A stretch of 7,647 bases of DNA, taken from NCBI GenBank assembly GCA_938050265.1, contig CALLJT010000028.1, forward strand, positions 1 through 7,647, read 5' to 3'. This DNA is from Candidatus Saccharimonadia bacterium (lineage in GTDB: Bacteria; Patescibacteriota; Saccharimonadia; Saccharimonadales; SZUA-47). Shown piece by piece: positions 1-5,504 of the stretch. Made by a program: the position numbers and the translations under genes. The notes under the pieces are model-generated. The model made no database searches, was not told the DNA's origin, and saw only the letters and a program-made list of their open reading frames with translations. Each line of letters opens with the position of its first letter. Within the stretch, counting starts at the first letter, position 1.

Positions 1-701
1 GGTTCACGGCTATTGCGATACTTGTGTTCATGGCGCTGCCGACGTTTACCGAAAGCACGGAGTCAGCAGTCCTTATAGGCACGGTTCTGCTTGGTTTTGT
101 GCTGTTTCTGGCCCTTGGCATCCTTGGAGTGGCAACGTATATATATCGCCAGAGTCGTGTGATCGTCACTGACCGAAACATAACGCAGATACTACAGTCT
201 GGCTTGTTCAACAGGAAAGTATCTCAGCTGAACATCGTGAACGTAGAAGACGTCACGAGCGTGCAGCATGGGCTTGTGTCGACAGCGCTCAACTACGGGA
301 TTTTGCGCATTGAAACTGCTGGTGAGCAGTCTAACTTTGAATTCACCTACTGTCCTAATTCGGGCTTCGTTGCCAAGCTCATATTGGATGCTCGTGAAAA
401 AATGCTTGGTCAAATGGACGATTCTACGCCAGCTGATGTGGCGTCCGGGGCAATGAGAATGAAGCATGGAGGCGGCAAGGTGACAGCTTCTCCTGCCGCG
501 CTAGATACTGCTGCACACACTGAGTCAGGACATGTCCCAGCGCAGCCTGCTGCGGGAGAGTCCGTGTCGCAGGTAGCGAGGAATAAGCGCACCGCTCGGA
601 GCACATCTAAACCATATGTCGCAAATGCCGACGACGTACACCAGGTCAAATCAGTTGGCGGTAGCATACTCGAGCACTCAAAGCACCCTGAAGAGAAATA
701 G
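1..701 (+). CDS. Membrane-anchored bacterial PH-domain (bPH2/YdbS-like) protein, 5' end missing
   Basis: This is the C-terminal part of a gene whose start lies left of the window. The frame is open to base 3 and reads hydrophobic residues (FTAIAILVFMALPTF) before any plausible start, so the GTG at 24 is probably internal. Numbering from that GTG, a second membrane helix spans about 15-41 (VLIGTVLLGFVLFLALGILG). A PH-like beta-rich domain follows at about 45-125 (SRVIVTDRNITQILQSGLFN, then QLNIVNVEDVTSVQ and YGILRIETAG). Two helices followed by 'RVIVTDRNI..QSGLF' is the usual layout of DUF304/bPH2 membrane proteins, whose roles are poorly defined. The last 95 residues or so are polar, Ala/Ser/Thr/Lys-rich and probably disordered, an extension beyond the core family. 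The gene converges on the pilus cluster and nothing in the sequence ties it to pili. The family call is fairly secure; the function is unknown. Confidence 0.75.
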   Translation, partial: FTAIAILVFMALPTFTESTESAVLIGTVLLGFVLFLALGILGVATYIYRQSRVIVTDRNITQILQSGLFNRKVSQLNIVNVEDVTSVQHGLVSTALNYGILRIETAGEQSNFEFTYCPNSGFVAKLILDAREKMLGQMDDSTPADVASGAMRMKHGGGKVTASPAALDTAAHTESGHVPAQPAAGESVSQVARNKRTARSTSKPYVANADDVHQVKSVGGSILEHSKHPEEK

Positions 702-724
702 CATTACTGAGTCGTAGGTCACCT

Positions 725-1033
725 CTATTCACTAAACGGATTGTCGCGGTTCGGCTCAAAGTTGGAGTTGACTTCGATGGTGCGGTCTTGCTGCGCTTCC
801 TGGAACTCCGCAAGAATCTCCTGATCAATCTGTTTGAACCGAACCCGCAGTGCCTCGTCGGAATACCGATCTTCGTTGCGGGGGATGTCGATAAACTGCT
901 GTGACATGAGTAGAGCAGACCCAAACGATGCAAGCAGTATGAGCGCTATGATAACTGGCTGATGATGGATGATGAGGTCGCTGAGAGAAGCGACGAGCTT
1001 TTTGCCTTTAGATGTGAGTGATTGTATGGTCAT
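725..1033 (-). CDS. Small single-pass membrane protein of unknown function, last gene of the pilus cluster
   Basis: I do not recognise a family for this 102-residue protein. It has a basic N-terminus (MTIQSLTSKGKKLVASLSDL), one hydrophobic helix at about 25-45 (QPVIIALILLASFGSALLMS), then an acidic/polar tail of about 57 residues. A helical segment (about 58-82) leads to a C-terminus rich in Asn, Pro and Phe (NFEPNRDNPFSE). The positive-inside rule places the tail outside the membrane. Its ATG overlaps the pilO stop in an ATGA (1030-1033), so translation is probably coupled to pilO. It occupies the position of PilP in diderm pilus operons, but it has no signal-peptidase II lipobox cysteine (no Cys at all) and is too short for PilP. 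It could be an alignment-complex accessory protein or a minor pilus-assembly factor; that is inference from position. It is very likely a real gene because of the tight overlap and the coherent topology. Confidence 0.8.
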   Translation of the reverse strand: MTIQSLTSKGKKLVASLSDLIIHHQPVIIALILLASFGSALLMSQQFIDIPRNEDRYSDEALRVRFKQIDQEILAEFQEAQQDRTIEVNSNFEPNRDNPFSE

Positions 1034-1617
1034 GGTTTCAAAAATGCTTTCAGGTTAAGAGTTACGCTGCCTATGAATCCGGGCCGCTGAGCATCTGGAC
1101 TGATCTGTAGCACGTCTATCTGGACAAGGCGACCGTTGGATTCTATTTCTTCCAGAAGTGTGAGCAGTGTTTCGTAGCTGATGTCGTTGACAACTATATT
1201 GAACGGGTACGAGGATACTCCTGGCACAGCCTTGAATTTCTCTGTGCCTGACTGGTCGGTAGGATTTTCAGATGATAACGTGAACGCCAGCGAAGACACG
1301 GAATTGATCGGAATACCCGCTTCAGCAGTCGCTGTGTATAGTACGTCGGCTATTAGGGTTTCTTGGTTTTTTTTCTGGGGGAGTAGTGTGTCGAGTAGTT
1401 CTTGGGAATCGAGTGCGGTTTGTTTACCTGTCTGGGCTTCTCTGAGTGCCTCAGCAGTGATACGCGCAAGGTCACGGTCGGTGCGGAGTTCAGAGACCTC
1501 TGCCGCTTTTTCGGTGAGTTTCTGGTTGCCGAAATACAAGGACGAGCCCACGCCCAGCACGCCAATGAGTGCGGCGGCAATCATAGCGTAGTACGAGTGT
1601 TTTGGGCTAATGCTCAT
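1030..1617 (-). CDS. pilO: Type IV pilus inner-membrane alignment protein PilO
   Basis: The predicted 195-residue protein has PilO architecture. It has a short cytoplasmic N-terminus and one membrane helix at about 10-29 (YAMIAAALIGVLGVGSSLYF). A charged coiled-coil segment follows at about 33-66 (KLTEKAAEVSELRTDRDLAR). The C-terminal alpha/beta domain at about 84-195 contains FNIVVNDISYETLLTLLEEI and a final strand SVTLNLKAF. The 'Y..L..LL..IE...RL..I' stretch is typical of the PilO ferredoxin-like fold. In the family PilO pairs with PilN to form the ring linking cytoplasmic PilM to the pilus. The start ATG is preceded by GAGG eight bases upstream, overlapping the pilN stop region, and the gap to pilN is only 10 bases. 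The downstream small gene overlaps it by four bases. Sequence identity within PilO families is low, so the call depends on topology and gene order together. Confidence 0.85.
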   Translation of the reverse strand: MSISPKHSYYAMIAAALIGVLGVGSSLYFGNQKLTEKAAEVSELRTDRDLARITAEALREAQTGKQTALDSQELLDTLLPQKKNQETLIADVLYTATAEAGIPINSVSSLAFTLSSENPTDQSGTEKFKAVPGVSSYPFNIVVNDISYETLLTLLEEIESNGRLVQIDVLQISPDAQRPGFIGSVTLNLKAFLKP

Positions 1618-1627
1618 ACGTGTATCC

Positions 1628-2296
1628 TCATTCTGTTCCTTCCGTTGCTTGTTCTGCAGCAGTCTGTGCTGCAGCGGCGGCGGCAGCTTTCGCTTTGCGT
1701 TCTGCTTCGGCAGTGCCTGCGAAACTTGCTGTTACTTGGGCATTGAACCTGTATTGGACGCGCTCGACTTGCTCTCCATCCTCGCCCGTAGTGTTTTCGT
1801 CTCCGCCTCCAGTTGGCGTGAGGGATGCGATGTCTGCTGCTTCGAACAAGTCTGATTCGACGATGTTTCTGAGAAGTATCGGCGCGAGATCCGCACTCGT
1901 TAGGGAGACATCAAGTGCGAGCGGGTCAGAAATACCACCATTGAGTGACAGTGCGTTTAGTACGACTCCTTGCGGTAGCGCAGCAGCTATGTTTGGCAGT
2001 AGTTCAGAGAACTTAACTGATTGCTCTTGGAGTTGTTGCGCGGTTTCGAACCGTGTAGCGACGTTTTCTATTTCGACTACTTCACCGCGTAGGGGTTCAA
2101 TTTGCTGCGTTGTGATGTCGTCTATTTCGTTTTGTAGGTTTGCCTGTGTGTTTGTCATGAGCTGATGAGATAGCGTCAATACACCCGCAACGCCAATTGC
2201 CGCCAGCAGCAGCACGACACTGTAGCCAAGCAGGATGCCGTTTCTGCGACCATATTTTCGCTGCTGTTTGAGTGACGACGGAATCAGGTTGATCAT
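1628..2296 (-). CDS. pilN: Type IV pilus assembly protein PilN
   Basis: This 222-residue protein begins MINLIPSSLK, the short N-terminal motif with which PilN docks into the PilM groove. A basic stretch (KQQRKYGRRNG) leads to a membrane helix at about 21-43 (ILLGYSVVLLLAAIGVAGVL). A coiled coil follows at about 47-95, then a ferredoxin-like domain at about 96-190 (LLPNIAAALPQGVVLNALSL, later VQYRFNAQVTASF). The domain is interrupted at about 160-176 by a Gly/Asp/Glu/Thr loop (PTGGGDENTTGEDGEQ). The C-terminus is unusual: a low-complexity tail with seven consecutive alanines (about 195-222, KAKAAAAAAAQTAAEQ) that canonical PilN lacks. The ATG overlaps the pilM stop (ATGA, 2293-2296), so the stoichiometric partners PilM and PilN are translationally coupled. 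Confidence is high because of INLIP, topology and neighbours. Confidence 0.92.
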   Translation of the reverse strand: MINLIPSSLKQQRKYGRRNGILLGYSVVLLLAAIGVAGVLTLSHQLMTNTQANLQNEIDDITTQQIEPLRGEVVEIENVATRFETAQQLQEQSVKFSELLPNIAAALPQGVVLNALSLNGGISDPLALDVSLTSADLAPILLRNIVESDLFEAADIASLTPTGGGDENTTGEDGEQVERVQYRFNAQVTASFAGTAEAERKAKAAAAAAAQTAAEQATEGTE

Positions 2297-3357
2297 GACT
2301 TGCGCAGCTCCTTCGGGTCGACCATGCTGAGGCCACTCGCAGTCGTGTACAGAGTCGTTTCAAGTTCGTGCGGTGGCTGCAAGCCTCCGAATGATATGTT
2401 CCTCCAGGGTGCGCATAGTCGTGTTGGGATACGTGTTTTGTCAGTTATGTACCCACTCAGTCCTGGTAGGTTTGCGCCACCACCGAGTATGATGATTTGT
2501 CCGACCTTCTTGCCGCCTTTACCTTCGTCGCCGAGGTAGCGGATGACTTTTTTGATTTCATTGACGAGTTTTTTGAGCTCCGGCTCAACGGCTGCAACTA
2601 TTTTGTCCTGTTTTTTGCTGAGCTCTAGGCCGTAGCGGGTTTTAATGCTGTTTGCCTGTGCCATGCTGACACCGAGTTCTTTGGCTATGTTTTGTGTGAA
2701 TACTTCGCTCGAACAGTTCACGGTTCCGGTAGCGCGTATTGCAGAGCCGTCATAGGCGGAGATGTCGCATGCTGTCGACCCGATGTCTATTATGAGCGTG
2801 CCAACGTCGTGGGATTCGGCGTGCATGACGATGCGGGTAACGGCTGATATGTTGGATTCGATCAACCCAATCTGAAGTCCAAGCGCGTCGAACAGTCCGC
2901 TGTAGCTGTCTGATATCGCTTTTGGACAGGCGACGATCTGGACTTCTTGTGACCCGTCTTCAAGCGTGCCAACGACTTCATAGTCGTAATACAGCTCACT
3001 AGCTGGCAGCGGTATAGACTGGTCTACTTCAAGGCTGACTGCACTGGCGAGGTCTTTTTCGTTCATCTTAGGAAGCGTTATGATGCGGCTAAAACTGTGG
3101 GCGTTTGGCATCGACACCGCAGCATGGGTTGTCGTGAGCGAGCCGACTAGGTTCTGGCTGATGAGTTTATGTGCGGCCTTGATGACTGGTTCGTGGTTAA
3201 CGATCACGCCTTTTTGGATGGCGTTTGGTTCGAAGGTGGTTGCTCCATAACCAGTCACTGTCGATTTACCACCGTGGCTATCGATCTGCATGATTTTTAT
3301 CGAGCTTCGCCCGATGTCAAACCCAAACATTTTTTTGTCTTTATAGAAAACGCCCAT
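2293..3357 (-). CDS. pilM: Type IV pilus assembly ATPase-fold protein PilM
   Basis: PilM is an actin/FtsA-like cytoplasmic protein that binds nucleotide and the PilN N-terminus. The sequence shows phosphate-1 FGFDIGRSSIK (11-21), phosphate-2 LIIDIGSTACDIS (188-200) and the adenosine motif IIILGGGANLPGLSGYI (288-304), in the right order for a 354-residue protein. I chose ATG 3357 (MGVFYKDKKMFGFDIG) because PilM proteins usually start with a short basic segment just before the first phosphate loop. The frame stays open upstream to 3456, but those 33 residues are unlike the family and would cross a candidate -10 box. The ribosome binding site is weak: AGG touches the ATG, and AAAGG lies about 17 bases upstream. 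ATG 3330 (MFGFDIG) is a less likely alternative. It is the first gene of the pilMNO block, behind the pilin terminator, and overlaps pilN by four bases. Confidence 0.93.
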   Translation of the reverse strand: MGVFYKDKKMFGFDIGRSSIKIMQIDSHGGKSTVTGYGATTFEPNAIQKGVIVNHEPVIKAAHKLISQNLVGSLTTTHAAVSMPNAHSFSRIITLPKMNEKDLASAVSLEVDQSIPLPASELYYDYEVVGTLEDGSQEVQIVACPKAISDSYSGLFDALGLQIGLIESNISAVTRIVMHAESHDVGTLIIDIGSTACDISAYDGSAIRATGTVNCSSEVFTQNIAKELGVSMAQANSIKTRYGLELSKKQDKIVAAVEPELKKLVNEIKKVIRYLGDEGKGGKKVGQIIILGGGANLPGLSGYITDKTRIPTRLCAPWRNISFGGLQPPHELETTLYTTASGLSMVDPKELRKS

Positions 3358-3393
3358 CCTGAAGTCTATGATAACCTTTAGCTTTATAGCTTG

Positions 3394-3399
3394 AGTATA
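3394..3399 (-). promoter_or_regulatory. Candidate -10 box for the pilMNO block
   Basis: The minus strand reads TATACT here, the same hexamer as at the pilB and recA candidates. It lies about 37 bases before the chosen pilM ATG, predicting a leader of about 30 bases. No good -35 is visible: TACCAC at 17-bp spacing matches TTGACA at only 2 of 6 positions. The upstream terminator makes some promoter here necessary unless read-through feeds pilM. This is a weak call from one hexamer plus context. Confidence 0.35.
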
Positions 3400-3485
3400 G
3401 CGTATTTTGCGTTGAAGTGGTAGGCCGATAGACTCGGGTGTAGAGTGCGCTGTCACTCAGACTGAATCATGCATTTTTGGCGGGT

Positions 3486-3517
3486 AAAAAAAGCCCCGGA
3501 GCCGCGAAGCTCCGGGG
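3486..3517 (-). terminator. Intrinsic terminator after the pilin gene
   Basis: On the minus strand a perfect 9-bp GC-rich stem (CCCCGGAGC paired with GCTCCGGGG, arms 3509-3517 and 3494-3502) closes a 6-base loop. A G·U pair can extend it, and a run of seven T follows immediately (plus-strand A's at 3486-3492, just past one G). It starts 24 bases past the pilin stop, ideal for ending the pilin transcript before pilM. On the plus strand the stem is followed only by TCTTTCC, so it works mainly on the minus strand. Confidence 0.93.
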
Positions 3518-3540
3518 TCTTTCCTGGTGACGTCTGTGGC

Positions 3541-4044
3541 CTAGTTCAGGCTGTCTTTTTCAAAGAGTGCAGGATCTTCTCTCTCGAGGAACGTACCTAG
3601 TTTGTACTTACCGCACGTTGCTCCTACTGGGTCTTGCGCGGCTGCACTATCACAGTCATATGCTGCGTAAACATATTCGTCATCGTTGTCCGGTGCTATG
3701 GTCGGCTCCGTGCCTCCCGTAACAACAAATCCACCTGTGTATACGATCGAGTCTTCATCTGCGTCAATCAGCGCCTCGTCGTCAATGCCAGCAAGCACTG
3801 GATCGCCGTCTACTAGCGTACCGTCAAGTGCTCCGTCAGGGTACCCGCCGTTTTCGTTATAGAATTCTTCAAGTTTAGCGAAAATGCTGTTGATATCGTT
3901 TTTGCGTACTGTGTCACGACCTTTAGCCTGTGCACCTTGGAAGTTTGTCAAAACAAGTGTCGCAAGGATGCCGATGATGGCAATAACGATCAGAAGTTCG
4001 ATAATTGTGAAACCTTTTTGGAGTTTCTTGGTTGATATTAGCAT
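3541..4044 (-). CDS. pilA: Type IV prepilin (major pilin candidate)
   Basis: The 167-residue prepilin has a short basic leader MLISTKKLQKG, cleaved after Gly11. The mature protein of about 156 residues starts FTIIELLIVIAIIGILATLV, with Glu at mature position 5. This is the class III/type IVa signature recognised and N-methylated by PilD. Residues 12-35 form the hydrophobic helix that packs the fibre core; a helical continuation (about 36-63) leads to the globular head. The head is strongly acidic (many Asp/Glu at 70-130) and has only two cysteines (131 and 144), which could form the C-terminal D-loop disulfide. ATG 4044 is chosen over the upstream ATG at 4095 because of the leader length and the AGGAGGTG box. 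The gene has its own candidate promoter and a strong terminator, as expected for the major subunit. Symbol by analogy. Confidence 0.93.
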   Translation of the reverse strand: MLISTKKLQKGFTIIELLIVIAIIGILATLVLTNFQGAQAKGRDTVRKNDINSIFAKLEEFYNENGGYPDGALDGTLVDGDPVLAGIDDEALIDADEDSIVYTGGFVVTGGTEPTIAPDNDDEYVYAAYDCDSAAAQDPVGATCGKYKLGTFLEREDPALFEKDSLN

Positions 4045-4056
4045 AAGTAGTGTTCC

Positions 4057-4064
4057 CACCTCCT
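4057..4064 (-). promoter_or_regulatory. Strong Shine-Dalgarno box of the prepilin
   Basis: The minus strand reads AGGAGGTG, 12 bases before ATG 4044 (14 counted from AGGAGG). The box lies inside the longer open frame that begins at 4095, so it supports the internal ATG as the true start. The spacing is a little longer than usual, but the match to the anti-SD is the best among the pilus genes. Confidence 0.75.
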
Positions 4065-4118
4065 GCTTAGTTTTTGATTGTTGTATAGTAAGCAAACAGT
4101 TACATGCTTATGGCTATT

Positions 4119-4147
4119 AGTATCTATGAGTCTATTTCTGCTGTCAA
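4119..4147 (-). promoter_or_regulatory. Candidate sigma-70-type promoter of the prepilin gene
   Basis: In the pilC-pilin gap the minus strand carries a perfect TTGACA -35 (4142-4147), a 17-base spacer, and GATACT (4119-4124, 4 of 6 to TATAAT). Transcription would begin near 4112, giving a leader of about 68 bases. An alternative -10-like TACTATACA lies further downstream (around 4083-4091) without a good -35. No terminator separates pilC from the pilin, so the pilin can be read both from pilBC and from this promoter. Confidence 0.55.
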
Positions 4148-4169
4148 GTAGGCATTAGTGAGAAGTTGA

Positions 4170-5387
4170 TTAAATATTGTTTGCCAGTGAGCTGATCGGA
4201 CCAATGACGCTTGCAGCGATGAGTCCCACCATGCCGCCCATCACGACGATGAGTATCGGCTCGAGTATCGAGCTCATGCCGTCTACGGCAGCATCGACCT
4301 CTTCTTCATAGAAATCAGCGACTTTCAGCAGCACGACGTCGCTCTGGCCGGTTTCTTCACCAATTGCCATCATTTGACTGACGATCGGGGGGAATACTTC
4401 ACTGCGGCTGAGCGGTCCACTGAGCTGTTCGCCGTTGGCTACGTCTTTGGAAGCGGCCAGAAGTTCTTTTTCGACGACGGTGTTTCCGATAGCCTTTGCG
4501 GTGACCTCAATAGATTCTATGACGCTGACACCTGCTCCCATCAGACTCGCGAAAATTCGAGAAAACCGTGCAACGACCATTTTTGTTACGATGACATTAA
4601 TTGCTGGTATTTTGAGAAGCAGACGGTCGCGGGTTTCACGGCCTTTAGCAGTCTTGAGGAATTTTCGTAGGTAGAACGTTCCGCCAACGACTACAGCGAG
4701 ATGGATAAACCAGTAGCCGAGCAAGAAGTCACTGATACCAAGCATGACTTTTGTCATAGTTGGCAGTTCGCCTCCGGTGAGGTCGGCGATGATCGTGCCG
4801 ACTTTCGGGACAACGACTGTCATGAGCATAATAAACACAGTGATCGTAATTCCGATAAGCACCAGAGGGTAGGTCATGGCGCTTTTGAATTTAGTGCGGA
4901 TAGCAGCATCTTTTTCCTGCTGGATGGCCAGTTTGCGTAGGATGTCGTCTAGTATACCGCCTGCTTCACCTGCGCGGACCATGTTGACGTATATCGGGCT
5001 GAACACGTTGCTGTGTTTTTCGAGCGCATCAGCGAACGCCATACCACTTTCGACGTCTTTGCTTATCGTAGCGAGGTGTGTTCTGAACACGTCGCTTTCG
5101 GTTTGTTTTTGCATAGTAGCCAGGCTGCGTACTAGCGGCACACCGGCATTAATCATGGTGGTGAGCTGCCGGGTGAATACAACGAGGTCTTTGCTTTTGA
5201 CGCTTTTTCTTGTCAGAAACGGTATATCTATGTTGCCGCGTTTTTTGGTGTTGAGTTTTTTGATAACGATCGGGCGGAGTTTGAGGCGTAAGAGTGCGCT
5301 CCGGGCGGCGTTTTCGTCAGCTGCATCGAGGACACCGCTGTGCTGTTTTTTGTCGTCGCCAGTGGCGGTGTAGCTGAATTTAGGCAT
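4170..5387 (-). CDS. pilC: Type IV pilus inner-membrane platform protein PilC (GspF family)
   Basis: PilC is the polytopic membrane platform turned by PilB to insert pilin into the growing fibre. The 405-residue length is standard. The N-terminus (MPKFSYTATGDDKKQHSGVL) is the usual 'F.Y.A.. G....G.. A' opening with a helical region to about 40. Two duplicated T2SF domains follow: residues 68-190 (FTRQLTTMINAGVPLVRSLA, then VRAGEAGGILDDIL) and 271-393 (ARFSRIFASLMGAGVSVIES, then AIGEETGQSD). Membrane helices are at about 172-194, 220-240 and 372-395. The 'GE..G' motifs near each domain end are intact. AAGGGG just before ATG 5387 serves as ribosome binding site but lies within a hairpin (5391-5407). 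The gene follows pilB by 117 bases, a wide gap for this compact cluster, filled with repeats. Identification is secure. Confidence 0.97.
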   Translation of the reverse strand: MPKFSYTATGDDKKQHSGVLDAADENAARSALLRLKLRPIVIKKLNTKKRGNIDIPFLTRKSVKSKDLVVFTRQLTTMINAGVPLVRSLATMQKQTESDVFRTHLATISKDVESGMAFADALEKHSNVFSPIYVNMVRAGEAGGILDDILRKLAIQQEKDAAIRTKFKSAMTYPLVLIGITITVFIMLMTVVVPKVGTIIADLTGGELPTMTKVMLGISDFLLGYWFIHLAVVVGGTFYLRKFLKTAKGRETRDRLLLKIPAINVIVTKMVVARFSRIFASLMGAGVSVIESIEVTAKAIGNTVVEKELLAASKDVANGEQLSGPLSRSEVFPPIVSQMMAIGEETGQSDVVLLKVADFYEEEVDAAVDGMSSILEPILIVVMGGMVGLIAASVIGPISSLANNI

Positions 5388-5390
5388 GTA

Positions 5391-5407
5391 AACCCCTTGA
5401 AGGGGTT
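5391..5407 (-). promoter_or_regulatory. Hairpin burying the pilC ribosome binding site
   Basis: The minus-strand RNA reads AACCCCT-TCA-AGGGGTT, a perfect 7-bp stem with a 3-base loop. It ends three bases before the pilC ATG. The AAGGGG Shine-Dalgarno is the 3' arm, so the folded form should hide it from ribosomes. This suggests translational control or coupling to upstream ribosomes; it is structure seen in sequence, with the role inferred. Confidence 0.55.
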
Positions 5408-5502
5408 GAGCAATGAATAGGGAGCAATGAATAAGGAGTAGTAGCTACACCTGTACAGTGCGCTCCTTCATTGCTCATTGCTCCACGCTCATTACTCATT
5501 GC
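5408..5502 (-). repeat. Direct and inverted GAGCAATGA repeats in the pilB-pilC gap
   Basis: On the plus strand two near-identical tandem units, GAGCAATGAATAGG (5408-5421) and GAGCAATGAATAAGG (5422-5436), are followed after 24 bases by inverted copies: CTCCTTCATTGCTC (5463-5476), ATTGCTCC (5477-5484) and CTCATTACTCATTGC (5488-5502). The inner pair can form a hairpin of 9 + 5 bp around a 3-base bulge (5422-5438 with 5463-5476). An outer 7-bp stem pairs 5408-5414 with 5477-5483. The loop contains the palindromes GTAGCTAC and TGTACA. There is no U-run, so it is not a classical terminator. It could be an mRNA processing/stability element, a lineage-specific dispersed repeat, or a protein site. Confidence 0.7.
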
Positions 5503-5504
5503 AG

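Noticed and set aside
702..724. Bidirectional terminator between the convergent PH-domain gene and the pilus cluster
   Set aside because: The 23-base gap contains no inverted repeat and no T- or A-run; termination must occur elsewhere or by another mechanism.
725..1033. PilP lipoprotein assignment for the last gene
   Set aside because: There is no lipobox or cysteine, and it is far shorter than PilP; only the gene position matches.
1620..2165. Plus-strand open frame of 181 codons opposite pilN
   Set aside because: Its Ala/Ser/Cys-rich translation is the reverse of the pilN repeats and coiled coil; no independent evidence.
3358..3456. 33-residue N-terminal extension of PilM (start at 3456)
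   Set aside because: The extension is not PilM-like, would begin upstream of the candidate -10 box, and PilM proteins normally start a few residues before the FGFDIG motif, as ATG 3357 does.
4045..4095. Longer prepilin start at 4095
   Set aside because: It would place the AGGAGGTG ribosome binding site inside the coding region and give a 28-residue leader instead of the short basic leader ending KG|F.
4876..5373. Plus-strand open frame of 165 codons opposite pilC
   Set aside because: It mirrors a secure pilC reading frame and shows no domain of its own.
5408..5502. CRISPR-like array
   Set aside because: The GAGCAATGA units are under 16 bases, directly adjacent or inverted, and have no regular spacers.
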